DNA of 53,591 bases from JAAYJM01 sp964498585 (GCA_964498585.1 CAZCHH010000019.1:1-53591); one strand, 5' to 3'. Counted from the stretch's first letter, positions 1 to 8,364 are shown. Numbers and translations are program-made. The notes: generated by a model from the sequence alone, not told the origin.

Positions 1-185
1 TGGGCTACAAGAACAACTTTGCTCTCCTTTGTTCCATTAACGAACAGGAATCGTTCTTTGCCTTTTTCATTATGTTCTCTGAAAATAGCATTTGGAATTG
101 TTTTAAACTTGTCAAAAATTGGTTTTGAAGTCCAAATTGGATATTCTAAAAAGTGCTTTAATACTTCAATATCTTGATTCTTCAT
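1..185 (-). CDS. Partial hypothetical protein (N-terminal ~61 residues), cut by window edge
   Basis: Reading the minus strand from the ATG at 185 gives an open frame to the window edge with no stop. It starts MKNQDIEVLKHFLEYPIW and ends ..ESKVVLVA. An AGGAG-type ribosome site sits about 6 bases upstream of the ATG, which supports this start. The gene lies downstream of the mcrC-like gene on the same strand with a 125-bp gap, so it may belong to the same defence operon or be the first gene of the flanking region. The final VVLVA stretch looks like a buried beta strand that could lead into a hydrolase or peptidase core, but too little is visible to name a family. Confidence 0.6.
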   Translation of the reverse strand, partial: MKNQDIEVLKHFLEYPIWTSKPIFDKFKTIPNAIFREHNEKGKERFLFVNGTKESKVVLVA

Positions 186-310
186 AGTGTTTCTCCTTGA
201 TTTGGGTTGGGTGTGAATTTTTTTGCTTCGGTTTTAAATAAGCGGGGATTTCAGTGCTAACTTCAAAAGAAGAAAAAGCACTGAAATCCATTTTGTAGTT
301 AGATTGTGTT

Positions 311-1666
311 TTAATTCATTACTTTAGTTTTAAAACCTTCTTCATTTGTCTTCATTTTATTTTTAAAATCATTAAAATCACTAGCCAACTGTGGAATAGC
401 CAAACCAATTTTTTTAAGTTCTCCATTAGTTCCTATGATTTTATATTCATTGCATATATATTCGTTTTTATTTGTTGGATACAATAAATATCCTTTTTCA
501 GATTTCAAACGATACATATAAGTAATAGTCTTATAGTAAATACTCGTTGTTCTTTCTGAATTTTCGGAATATGAAGTTGGCTTTTCATTTTCATCTCCAA
601 GTGGAATATATTTTGCATCACAAACTTTTTCAACTGGCAGAGTTCTACTACTAATAAAATCAGGAAAAATAGCTTGAAAACTCTGATTGTCTGAGTTTTC
701 AAAAAGGAAAAATCCATTTTTTCTTGTTTTATTTTCAGGATGAATAAAACTATCTTTTAAAATAGTATTTAAATATTCCTCCCAAAGCCAAGCACCATCG
801 AATAATAATCCATATATTTTATCTTTTTCTAGGCCGTAAGTTAGTTTGTCTCGTCTTAATATTTGTAAACAAATTTTTTGCAAGAAACTGTATTCTGTAA
901 AATAGGGATGTGAAAACGGTTTTAAATTTGTAAAAACGATTTTTTGACGTGATTTAAGGTTGTATGTCTTTTGTGTTGCAAAAATAAACTGACTAACAAT
1001 ATCGCGGATTTCACTATCATTCGTTAAAATACCACTACCGAATGGATGCATTTTAATATATTCAATGGTATGCCTGATGAGTTGAGTTAAATTATTATTA
1101 TAGCTATGTTCTCGCGTATTATATGCAATATTTCCAATAAAGGGAATATTTTCCTTAATGTGCCTTTTTACATCTATTGCACCTTTTACGTTTGCATCAT
1201 TATATTCTTCTTTCCGATATGTTTTATATAAGCCCTGCGAAAACGCTTTTTTTAGAAATATCGGAAAAAGATATAGTAAAAAATCCCAAATATTTTCTTT
1301 GTCTGGAGTTTGGTCAAAATCCAAAAGATTTATTGAAAAAACCTTTTGCAACATATAATGCAAAAAATAATCATTTTTATCATCTTTTGCAAAACGTGAA
1401 GTAATTGTAAGTTGAGTGGAATTACGCCCAACAAAGCCCATTAAATTATATGTTGTGATGTTTTCCTCGTCTAAAGAAAAAATATGCGGCTTTTCAATAT
1501 CGTCATGATACTGACCTGGTGATTGAGGAAATATTAGTAAATTAGGATTCTTTTCTAATAAATATTTAAGAGACTTATTGGCAATTTCAGATAAATCACT
1601 AATTGTATCTTTCTCAATTTCTTTTAATATCTCTCCGCAATTATTATCACTAATTCTTATATGCAT
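311..1666 (-). CDS. mcrC: McrC-like nuclease subunit of a McrBC-type modification-dependent restriction system
   Basis: The 451-residue protein has the McrC layout: an N-terminal beta-rich half containing GFVGRNSTQLTITSRF (about 77-92), then a PD-(D/E)XK nuclease core. Likely catalytic residues are Asp336 in the IFPDF motif and Asp350-Ala-Lys352 in the VCDAKYI motif, with a WEEYL helix (about 295-299) before them. In known McrBC systems McrC partners the McrB motor and cleaves DNA carrying modified cytosine. The start ATG at 1666 lies inside the end of the mcrB-like gene (17-bp overlap), consistent with coupled translation. The target modification cannot be read from the sequence. Confidence 0.85.
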   Translation of the reverse strand: MHIRISDNNCGEILKEIEKDTISDLSEIANKSLKYLLEKNPNLLIFPQSPGQYHDDIEKPHIFSLDEENITTYNLMGFVGRNSTQLTITSRFAKDDKNDYFLHYMLQKVFSINLLDFDQTPDKENIWDFLLYLFPIFLKKAFSQGLYKTYRKEEYNDANVKGAIDVKRHIKENIPFIGNIAYNTREHSYNNNLTQLIRHTIEYIKMHPFGSGILTNDSEIRDIVSQFIFATQKTYNLKSRQKIVFTNLKPFSHPYFTEYSFLQKICLQILRRDKLTYGLEKDKIYGLLFDGAWLWEEYLNTILKDSFIHPENKTRKNGFFLFENSDNQSFQAIFPDFISSRTLPVEKVCDAKYIPLGDENEKPTSYSENSERTTSIYYKTITYMYRLKSEKGYLLYPTNKNEYICNEYKIIGTNGELKKIGLAIPQLASDFNDFKNKMKTNEEGFKTKVMN

Positions 1667-2984
1667 CTTTTAAGCCTTCTAATATAACTTCTGTATCTCG
1701 CAATCCACGTAAATACTCTTTCAAAAGTGGCTCTAAACGAAGTTCCCAAATATTATCATAATCTTGACTTGGCTCTCCTTTTGAATCAAGGAAATAAGCA
1801 CCTCCAATATGATATGAAGCATTTAAACCTGCGAATTCTTTATCAGAAATTTTCTTATTTAATCGCTCCATTCTATTTATTGTTTCTTCTGATAAATTCA
1901 TATTTATTGCACTTTCCTTTGCTGTGATTTCTTTCCATGTAAAACGTCTTCTAATAGCAAAATCGAAACTTTCTACGCTGCGGTCAATATCGTTCATTGT
2001 TCCAATGATATAGACATTTTCTGGCACATAGAAAACTTCATTTTCATCATCGTGCATATTTGAATACTGTGTTTTAACAGCTCCTTTTTTTCCTCTATAA
2101 CTTGGGTCAATAGAGAAAAATAATTCTCCAAATATTTTTGATATTTCACCTCTATTTATTTCATCAATAACAAAAACAAAATTGGCATCTTTATTTTCTT
2201 TTTCTGCTTTCATTGCTTTTAGGCAAAACTCTTTAAATATACCGTTTTTCAGTTCAAAGCCGATATTGCCATTTGCATCTGGTTTAGTTGGTCTCAAACC
2301 TTCTACAAAGTCGGTATAGTCATAAGATGGGTGAAATTGAACAAACGCATATTGCCCGCTTTTTTCAAGTTCTTCATCTTTTTCAACACCAATCATTTGT
2401 TTTGCAATTTGTTTTGCTAAAAAGGTTTTGCCTGTTCCGGGGGCACCTGTTAATACTATATTCTTAGCTCCTTTAAGAAGTGTTATATAAGGTTGGTTCT
2501 TTTCCATTTCTTTGTATTCGATTATTAGTGAATTAAATTTATCAAAAAAAGATTTTAAATTATCATTTGGTTCTTGTTTATCAAATAGCCCTAAGTCATT
2601 AATACTAAGAGTTAAGACATCTATTGAATTGTTAGGTGGATATGTATTTGTTGCTAATTTTAGATTAATTATTTTATCATTTTCCCACTCAGCAACAACA
2701 TTTATTGGAATATCTTGCCAATTAAGAAAATTGCCTTTATCTTTAAATGGTAACCTTGAACCAGAATTAATATTTATGCAAATAATGCCATTTTGATAAC
2801 CTTCCCATTCTTTTACTTGATTCTGAATACTATGGCTTAAATGACCTTTTCCAGTTTTTTTTAAATTCTTTATTGGTTTAATATACTCATTATATCTTTC
2901 ATTCTCTTTGTTTTCTGTTACACAGAATTCAAGATGAGCTACGAAATATTCCAGAAGGTGCTTAAATTTTTCATATTCGTTCAT
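1650..2984 (-). CDS. mcrB: McrB-like AAA+ GTPase motor subunit
   Basis: I chose the ATG at 2984 (444 residues) because GGAG lies 7 bases upstream; an upstream in-frame start at 3023 has no such site. The N-terminal ~165 residues form a DUF3578/MrcB-type domain that in relatives reads the DNA modification. The C-terminal half is an AAA+ module: Walker A GAPGTGKT at about 180-187, Walker B FVFVIDEINRG around 269-279, and the McrB-type MNDIDRS sensor segment around 330-336 followed by FAIRRRF. McrB uses GTP hydrolysis to translocate DNA and activate McrC. It overlaps the downstream mcrC-like gene by 17 bp. This is a complete two-gene system apart from any third gene beyond the left edge. Confidence 0.85.
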   Translation of the reverse strand: MNEYEKFKHLLEYFVAHLEFCVTENKENERYNEYIKPIKNLKKTGKGHLSHSIQNQVKEWEGYQNGIICININSGSRLPFKDKGNFLNWQDIPINVVAEWENDKIINLKLATNTYPPNNSIDVLTLSINDLGLFDKQEPNDNLKSFFDKFNSLIIEYKEMEKNQPYITLLKGAKNIVLTGAPGTGKTFLAKQIAKQMIGVEKDEELEKSGQYAFVQFHPSYDYTDFVEGLRPTKPDANGNIGFELKNGIFKEFCLKAMKAEKENKDANFVFVIDEINRGEISKIFGELFFSIDPSYRGKKGAVKTQYSNMHDDENEVFYVPENVYIIGTMNDIDRSVESFDFAIRRRFTWKEITAKESAINMNLSEETINRMERLNKKISDKEFAGLNASYHIGGAYFLDSKGEPSQDYDNIWELRLEPLLKEYLRGLRDTEVILEGLKDAYKN

Positions 2985-3240
2985 TTTTTTTCTCCATATT
3001 ATCCTTTCAAAAATTTTAATCAAAATACTTTTTTTTATTAAAACGAAATCAAATCCCCCACTCCAAAACCACCCTTATTCAAAGCTTTTACTCATACTAT
3101 TCTTCTATTTAGTATAATCTTCAAATAAAGCAATTTTGTGAAGTTCGGAGTTTTCACTTCTGCCTACGAATTCTCAACAGAAGCAGTTATATAAAATTGA
3201 TTTTTCTTTCTTGATTACATAATCAACTAAATCAAACAAA

Positions 3241-3504
3241 TCAGGCATAAACTGAATTTGGATTTTCTGGCATAATAGAAATGCGATATCCATAATCCAT
3301 AAGAATATCCGTTTCTAATTCAGCAGAATATTCCATCATTTGTATTTCTTTGTCCTCATCCATATCAGCAATGACGTTAATCCATATATGCTCAGGGTCA
3401 TCTGGAGATACTTCTAAATCCTTATAAACGATTTCAGGATATTTCCCTTTGACTTGGTGAAATAAATCATCAATAAGTTGTTTTTGTTTATAATTAATTC
3501 TCAT
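3241..3504 (-). CDS. Small partner protein of the HEPN gene (87 aa, function unknown)
   Basis: This acidic 87-residue protein reads MRINYKQKQLIDDLFHQV..., then two predicted beta strands (HIWINVIADM and YRISIMPEN) around a helix. It overlaps the upstream HEPN gene by 4 bases (ATGA), so the two are almost certainly co-translated. HEPN proteins are often paired with a minimal nucleotidyltransferase antitoxin. Here the Gly-Ser and Asp-x-Asp catalytic motifs of that family are absent, so this is either a degenerate member or another kind of partner. The stop is at 3241, and the 216-bp gap to mcrB holds nothing I recognise beyond a short CTTCTG/CAGAAG inverted repeat near 3158-3184. Confidence 0.7.
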   Translation of the reverse strand: MRINYKQKQLIDDLFHQVKGKYPEIVYKDLEVSPDDPEHIWINVIADMDEDKEIQMMEYSAELETDILMDYGYRISIMPENPNSVYA

Positions 3505-3866
3505 ATAATCACCTTTAAAATTACATCAATAAAATTCTTTGATTTTTCAATTTGTTCTTTTGAAATTTTTTTGGATACCCCATTTTTGTAGTCAGCAATA
3601 TTTCTAACGTTTTGCAAATCACTTAAATATCTTTTGAATTCAGCAGGAATTATTTTCCTCTTATTTATAAACATATCATTAAATAATGATTGCACACTTC
3701 TATGGTCAATATTTGGTTTTATGCTTTTTGCATATAATGCTGCAATTGCTAAATGAAATGCTGCATAATAAGCACGGTTTGCAGAAGCATTGTATTTACC
3801 ATTTTCAAAAAGTAATTCTGCTGCTTCCAGATTCTCAATAGCTCTGTTTTTAAAAGATTCTTTCAT
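3501..3866 (-). CDS. HEPN-domain protein
   Basis: The 121-residue all-helical protein carries hallmarks of the HEPN fold: an early helix (AIENLEAAELLFENGKYNAS), the RAYYAAFHLAIAAL helix around 31-44, and a C-terminal RNIADY segment at 88-93 followed by KISKEQIEKSKNFIDVIL. HEPN RNases use an R-x4-6-H motif. Here the arginine is followed by Ala-Asp-Tyr with no histidine in range, as in the subgroup found with small nucleotidyltransferase-like partners. RNase activity is therefore uncertain. It is the first gene of a two-gene unit (4-bp overlap) upstream of mcrBC. It could be a toxin-antitoxin half or an abortive-infection component. Confidence 0.75.
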   Translation of the reverse strand: MKESFKNRAIENLEAAELLFENGKYNASANRAYYAAFHLAIAALYAKSIKPNIDHRSVQSLFNDMFINKRKIIPAEFKRYLSDLQNVRNIADYKNGVSKKISKEQIEKSKNFIDVILKVII

Positions 3867-4012
3867 TTGTAGATTTGATTTTTTTTAAATTATGTATTTT
3901 ATTTCACTATATTTAAATAGCTTTTCCTTTCAAATCTTTTGTTTTTCAATGTTTCAAATTAATTATTTTTTTATTGCAAAGCAAATTTATTTTTTGAACT
4001 ATGATTTTCTTA

Positions 4013-4046
4013 ACTCATCAGATGACTTCCCAGTCATCTGATGAGT
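4013..4046. repeat. Perfect 15-bp hairpin, possible terminator of the 313-aa gene
   Basis: Arms 4013-4027 and 4032-4046 are exact reverse complements (ACTCATCAGATGACT) around a TCCC loop. It sits 37 bp past the stop of the minus-strand gene ending at 4083, where a terminator would be expected. There is no clear U-tract on either strand, so it may instead be a repeat remnant. Directly left of it (3996-4008) is GAACTATGATTTT, which recurs at 5237. Confidence 0.6.
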
Positions 4047-4082
4047 GTGCTTTCAGACAGAAGTAAGTCCACGCTTACTTAT

Positions 4083-5024
4083 TTATTTCCATTTTTTATT
4101 ATATAGTTCTGCAAAATCGCCTTTATTTAAATGAAAGAAGTGAATTTCAGACAGAAACCCATTCCCTTGCTTTTCAAAGAGTTCTATTTGCTTTGTGTAA
4201 TTCATTGCGTTTGGAATAAGCCCAATCGTTTTATAGTTGTTCATTTTACACAAATCAATTATCTCTTCCGTATCATAAGTTTTGTAGCTTGGACCAGGAA
4301 TACAGTAAAACCAAGCGTATAATTCGTATCTTTTATACTTAACAGGAAAAACGTTGCGATGAAATTTTTCAATCATTCTTTTTTGAAATTCAGAATCAAA
4401 CCTCAAAAAGATTGCATCTAATTCATTTGCCGCACTCCAAATACTATTATGCTCAACATAAACAGAAAGGGCAGCCGAAGGAACTTTATGCTTGCGTTTA
4501 AACTTCCTTTTCAGTTCTGTAATTGTGGCACTGCTTCCCAAATAGGAAAAGATTTGCGGCTGAATATAATCTTCGGAATCGGGGCTTATTTCATTTTTCT
4601 CCTTAAAAGGTAAATCAAGAAAATGATGCCTTAAATGGTGGTATTCTCTTCCAGAATAATACTCCTTGCACCCAATATGCAAAAGTTTAGGTGCGAATAA
4701 AGGAAAACAATATCCAAGGAAAAAATCTGAATTTATTGGATATTCGCCACCTCCCTCCGCAAGACCTTCGTTTAAGCAAACAAAACAATGAATTTTAATA
4801 TCCAATGCTTTAAAAAGATTTACTGCTTCAATACATTCGAGATTTAGACAAAAGATTTTTTTACCATCGTAAGTGCTTTGCCGAAAACTTTTATCCACAA
4901 GAAAAACATTTGCGTAATTTAACTTTTTGTATTCAGGATTTACATTAGTTCCAGACGCAAAATAAACAAGGTTTTTGCCCTTTTTCAAAAGTGGCTTTAA
5001 CCAGTTAATTAAAAATCTTTGCAT
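4083..5024 (-). CDS. Uncharacterised 313-aa protein in the defence island
   Basis: I placed the start at the ATG at 5024 (MQRFLINWLKPL) because AGGTG precedes it at good spacing; the frame stays open upstream only through a TTG at 5084 without a usable ribosome site. I do not recognise the family. Visible features are an early alpha/beta segment with NLVYFASGTNVNP and YANVFLVD, which could begin a Rossmann-like domain, a Gly-rich AEGGGEYP stretch, many aromatic residues, and His pairs in REYHHLRHHF. There is no signal peptide or membrane span. It stands alone between repeats on the same strand as the HEPN pair and mcrBC, so a defence role is possible but rests on context only. Confidence 0.6.
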   Translation of the reverse strand: MQRFLINWLKPLLKKGKNLVYFASGTNVNPEYKKLNYANVFLVDKSFRQSTYDGKKIFCLNLECIEAVNLFKALDIKIHCFVCLNEGLAEGGGEYPINSDFFLGYCFPLFAPKLLHIGCKEYYSGREYHHLRHHFLDLPFKEKNEISPDSEDYIQPQIFSYLGSSATITELKRKFKRKHKVPSAALSVYVEHNSIWSAANELDAIFLRFDSEFQKRMIEKFHRNVFPVKYKRYELYAWFYCIPGPSYKTYDTEEIIDLCKMNNYKTIGLIPNAMNYTKQIELFEKQGNGFLSEIHFFHLNKGDFAELYNKKWK

Positions 5025-5081
5025 TTTTTCACCTGTATTTTTTAGAAAATTATTTAGAAAATGAACGTTCAAGGAAATGCC

Positions 5082-5320
5082 CAAATCCTTTAGGATTGTG
5101 AACTTAATAAAGTCATACTATCATTGGGAAATGATAGCATGACAAGAGATAGATGTCATGCTATCAACTTGCTGCTCGTATGACTGGAAGATGTTTTCAA
5201 ATCCGTTGGGATTGTGAACTTAATAGCAAAATTATTGAACTATGATTTTTGTGATTTATATGATGAAGAAAGAAAATCATCTCTTAATCAGAAAAATCAA
5301 ATAAATCATAGTTCAGACAA
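5082..5320. repeat. Repeat-rich gap, part 1: direct repeats and inverted repeats
   Basis: Two 28-bp direct copies (5082-5109 and 5198-5225) share the core GGATTGTGAACTTAATA, each with a small AATCC/GGATT hairpin. Between them a 12-bp perfect inverted repeat (GATAGCATGACA at 5133-5144, complement at 5154-5165) forms a hairpin, and part of the CGTATGAC palindrome family follows at about 5173-5184. From 5237 to 5314 the arms GAACTATGATTT and AAATCATAGTTC enclose an AT-rich core. No gene is visible between 5025 and 5628. Confidence 0.7.
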
Positions 5321-5324
5321 TTTT

Positions 5325-5531
5325 CGTAACTACATTGCTTTATCTTAGATGTCCAACATTTGGGAAAGAGTTGGACATCTTTACTATTTACAAACATAAC
5401 GCAACTACGTTGCTTTTTTTTCTTAGATGCAACACTTGGGAAAGAGTTGGACATCTTTACTATTTACAAACATAACGCAACTACGTTGCTTTCTTCTTTA
5501 ATGTCCGACACTTTCTTAAGTGTCGGACATT
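5325..5531. repeat. Tandem array of three ~75-bp units, each holding a family C hairpin
   Basis: Units begin at 5325, 5400 and 5476 with CG(T/C)AACTAC(A/G)TTGC. The first two share a long identical stretch through GAGTTGGACATCTTTAC and ACAAACATAA. Each unit contains a GATGTCC...GGACATC type hairpin. Unit 1 (5348-5379) has perfect arms, unit 2 (5426-5455) has a damaged left arm, and unit 3 (5500-5531) has a perfect 14-bp stem with different sequence (AATGTCCGACACTT). Similar hairpins occur at 19789 and 46294. Confidence 0.85.
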
Positions 5532-5628
5532 TGAAGACAAAAATATTTTCAGTTATACGAACAGCTTGCAGAAGGTATGACTGCAAACTTTAGTGTTAGC
5601 AATAATTTTTCTTATCCCAATATCTTAT

Positions 5629-6375
5629 CTATTTCTGAACAACAATACGAAAGCCGATTAATCCGTTTCGTGTATTGGGTCTGCTGCAGTAGCGATACGC
5701 TGAACGGCAATCAGGTGTTTCATCTTGCCAGGAGCCGCCACGCAAAACACGTCTATTAGCATCATCTGCTCTCTTGGTGTCTTGGCTACTCTTTTGAACT
5801 AATCTGTATGGAGCATACCAATCTTCACACCATTCCCTGACATTGCCGCTCATATCGTAAAGTCCTAATTCATTCGGTTTCAATTTTTTTACTGGTTGCA
5901 ACCTATCGCAATTTTCTTCATACCAGGCAACTTCTTCAATATTATTTGAACCGCTGTAAATATAACCCTTGCTTTTATTGCCACCTTTCGCAGCATATTC
6001 CCACTCCTCTTCAGTAGGTAACCTGTAACGTTTTCCTGTCAGTTCATTTATTGTCTTTATAAATTCCATACAATCGAACCAATTTACATCGGTAACAGGT
6101 AAATCACTCCCTGTTTCTTCAGATGAAGGATTATTTCCCATTACTGCTTCCCATAATTCCTGCGTTACTGCACTTGCCTGCATATAAAATGAATCAACTG
6201 TTACTACGTGCTGAGTTTCATCATCATAGCGTTCTTCTTCTGTTTCAGGGCTTCCCATAAAAAAAGTGCCGCCTTCTACAAATACAAAATCATTCAAGAG
6301 TTTTTCGATTTTTTCTTGATTAGGGACGAAATTCTGCTGCAACTCTTCTTCCAATGTTTTTTTAATTTTAATCAT
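5629..6375 (-). CDS. Formylglycine-generating-enzyme-fold (SUMF1/sulfatase-modifying factor family) protein
   Basis: The 248-residue protein has the usual order of family motifs: FVEGGTFFMGSPETEEE (33-49), RLPTEEEWEYAA (118-129), GLYDMSGNVREWCEDWY (171-187), VLRGGSW (210-216) and a terminal GLIGFRIV. True formylglycine-generating enzymes have a cysteine right after RGGS-aromatic. Here the residues are Gln-Asp-Glu, so it is unlikely to oxidise sulfatase cysteines. There is no signal peptide, so it is probably cytoplasmic. Such domains are widely reused as binding or scaffold modules. GGAGAT precedes the ATG. It ends 23 bp after its upstream neighbour and probably shares its transcript. The C-terminal end runs into the repeat region. 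Confidence 0.85.
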   Translation of the reverse strand: MIKIKKTLEEELQQNFVPNQEKIEKLLNDFVFVEGGTFFMGSPETEEERYDDETQHVVTVDSFYMQASAVTQELWEAVMGNNPSSEETGSDLPVTDVNWFDCMEFIKTINELTGKRYRLPTEEEWEYAAKGGNKSKGYIYSGSNNIEEVAWYEENCDRLQPVKKLKPNELGLYDMSGNVREWCEDWYAPYRLVQKSSQDTKRADDANRRVLRGGSWQDETPDCRSAYRYCSRPNTRNGLIGFRIVVQK

Positions 6376-6398
6376 TTTATCTCCGTTATAAAATTATT

Positions 6399-7139
6399 TT
6401 AATATGGCACATAATATTCAATAAGTTTAACATCTACATCTGAAATGCTGCCGTGATGCTGATAAATATAGCGTGTGATACCTATATCCGGTGTAAATTC
6501 AATAATTTCGTGTTCTGGATTTGACCTATACATTAAGGTAAATTGCTTTCTTTTAACATCGGCTTCAACCCCCTCAATATCTTCACAAAAAACATCTTTT
6601 TCTTCTGTTACAAACCAGCAATAAGAAGAATCTGGTCGGGTTAATTGCACATCTTCGCCATAGTTTTTTCCTTTCCAAAGTGGTAAATCAAGGAATAAAT
6701 TTGATACTTTAACTAAATCAATCAAATTGTCATCTTCATCAATAAGCCGCTTCCACTTATTTAAATTGGCATAATAATATTTTGAGCCAACTTTAATTAT
6801 CACATAAAAAATACGTTCTCTCCCTTTGTCATACCAGTTCAAATCATCTGGATGCCCTTTCATAAGAGCACCCGTAACATTTCCACGATTGACTACCTCC
6901 ATAACCTCCATTTTCCATGTTAGAGTATCTTTATTAACTATACCTGAAGTATCGCCGAGTTTCATCCAAAGCACCTGCCCTTTGTATATCCAGTAAGCGC
7001 CCTCCACTAAAGGAAAAGCATTAATATTTATTTCTGCGTTTGTGGTTTCAGATTGCTCCGTTTTTGGCATAAGCAGAATCAAAATAATAATAGCAGCAAT
7101 GACAAAAAGTGAGATGAAGATTAATTTTTTGCTTTTCAT
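6399..7139 (-). CDS. Membrane-anchored extracytoplasmic protein of unknown function
   Basis: The 246-residue protein begins with two lysine-flanked basic residues and a long hydrophobic run (LIFISLFVIAAIIILILL, about 6-23) with no obvious cleavage site, so it is probably anchored by an N-terminal helix. The rest is a soluble domain rich in aromatics, starting FPLVEGAYWIYKGQVLW and ending with a GITRYIYQHHG segment. This resembles the small beta-rich lipoproteins with a terminal 'YQHHG' stretch seen in Bacteroidota, but I cannot name a family. AAGGA lies upstream of the ATG. It is followed after 23 bp by the formylglycine-fold gene, suggesting a two-gene operon. Confidence 0.7.
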   Translation of the reverse strand: MKSKKLIFISLFVIAAIIILILLMPKTEQSETTNAEININAFPLVEGAYWIYKGQVLWMKLGDTSGIVNKDTLTWKMEVMEVVNRGNVTGALMKGHPDDLNWYDKGRERIFYVIIKVGSKYYYANLNKWKRLIDEDDNLIDLVKVSNLFLDLPLWKGKNYGEDVQLTRPDSSYCWFVTEEKDVFCEDIEGVEADVKRKQFTLMYRSNPEHEIIEFTPDIGITRYIYQHHGSISDVDVKLIEYYVPY

Positions 7140-7300
7140 AAAAATTCCTTAAATATTGATAAATTATGTTTATTTGACATTTCGAATTCCAATAAAAATT
7201 TAAAAAGTTAAACCGATGCGCTATTTTTTAATGATTCAAGTATAATTTTCCTCTTGAGCTATTCATTATACAAATCGTTAAAACGTGCTACTATTCTACT

Positions 7301-7456
7301 TATCCCGTAGGGATAAAATATTTGTAACAATTTTTTTTAGTTCCTTTTTTATTCCGTAGGAATTAAATATATAAGTGTTTTTAATATATAATCCCTACGG
7401 GATAAGCACAGTCAAGGGTTATTGATGTTACAAATATATAATTCCTACGGAATAAA
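7301..7456. repeat. Composite palindromic element B, copy 1 (four hairpins, ~156 bp)
   Basis: Four short palindromes follow in order: TATCCCGTAGGGATA (7301), TATTCCGTAGGAATT (7350), AATCCCTACGGGATA (7390) and AATTCCTACGGAATA (7439). The outer pair carries the motif ATATTTGTAACA facing inward on the left and its complement TGTTACAAATATATA on the right, so the whole is an inverted repeat. The same plan, at nearly the same spacing, occurs at 19486-19640. Confidence 0.85.
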
Positions 7457-7482
7457 TTTCAAAGGCACATAATTCAGAACTC

Positions 7483-7794
7483 TTGATGCCTCGTAGTTTG
7501 TTATTTCGCAGTCTTGTCATTTCGAAACGAAGTGAGAAATCTCACAAGTCATTGCTACCACGTAACTTGATATTCCTCACTTCGTTGCCAATGACATCTT
7601 TTCGTTTGTCGGTCTTTCTGAACGAAGTGAAGAATCCAGAGGTTAGTGGTTTAAAGAATTTATTCTGGATTCTTCGCTGCGCTTCAGAATGACTGTGTTA
7701 ATTTATGTCATCTCCATTTAAATAAAGTATTTGCTTTATTGGGTGGTTCAGAATGACAATCCAAGATGGATTCTGACATCCGTCAGAATGACAG
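7483..7794. repeat. Repeat cluster: family A subtype 1, subtype 2, family D, short hairpin
   Basis: Family A subtype 1 spans about 7514-7596 (GTCATTTCGAAACGAAGTG, core with CATTGCTACCACG). Subtype 2 spans about 7612-7692 (TCTGAACGAAGTGAAGAATC, core with TTAGTGGTTTAAAG). A family D element follows at 7706-7757 (TGTCATCTCCATTTAAATAA), then a GATGGATTCTGAC/GTCAGAATGACAG hairpin at about 7764-7794. Open frames here are repeat translations and not genes. Confidence 0.85.
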
Positions 7795-8364
7795 CTTTCT
7801 TTTTAACTTTACTAAAGTTTGAAGCACGTTTTTCATTATCAAGTTGAACTTGGGAATGAAAATCCACATTATTTTTATTTATTTTGATTTTTTTCAAATA
7901 TTTTATCAAAATAAACACTACTATAATATAATGTTCAAAAAGTGAGTTTGGAAATCATTTTGAAAATTTTTGAAAATATTTTTTATTTTTTTTTGCTTTT
8001 TTTAAATAAGAATGCTTGCTGAATAAGTGCAGTCAAGAGTTTTTACTAATAAAAATATTTTTTGAAAAAGTGAAAAAATTTTGAATAAAATTGAATTTTT
8101 TTGCCAGTAACGGAAAAAAGATATGATTTAGTAAGATAATTTCAATAAAAAATTGAATTTTTGGGAGGGATAATTTTTTTCTCTCTTTCCCAAGTTCAAC
8201 TTGGGAATAAACTTTCCTTCCAAAATACAATTTTGGAAGGAGAGAAAAGTTTATGTGCTAATAACGACTTGTGAGATTCCTCACTTCGTATCAGAATGAC
8301 AGGGAATCTGTCATGCGAACAACTTGTTGCTCATAAGACTTAAAAAAGTAAGAAAGAATGTATG
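7795..8364. repeat. AT-rich gap with nested hairpins and a half family A copy
   Basis: Two clean hairpins lie at 8187-8207 (TTCCCAAGTT, one-base centre, AACTTGGGAA) and 8216-8240 (CCTTCCAAAAT, ACA loop, ATTTTGGAAGG). A half copy of family A follows at about 8268-8302 and an imperfect CGAACAAC/GTTGCTC palindrome at about 8311-8338. I see no gene in 7140-8364; a 65-codon minus-strand frame at 8033-8230 overlaps the hairpins and is not supported. Confidence 0.7.

Noticed and set aside
1158..1404. Plus-strand frames inside the mcrC-like gene
   Set aside because: They are antisense shadows of a well-supported nuclease gene.
5325..5531. CRISPR array
   Set aside because: Only three units, the repeats span almost the whole period of about 75 bp, there are no unique spacers and no cas genes are present.
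7483..7692. 69-codon plus-strand frame read as a gene
   Set aside because: It is a translation of family A repeats with the same peptide style (FLNEVKNPEVSG) seen in other copies.
8033..8230. 65-codon minus-strand frame
   Set aside because: It spans the two hairpins at 8187-8240 and has no ribosome site or family-like sequence.
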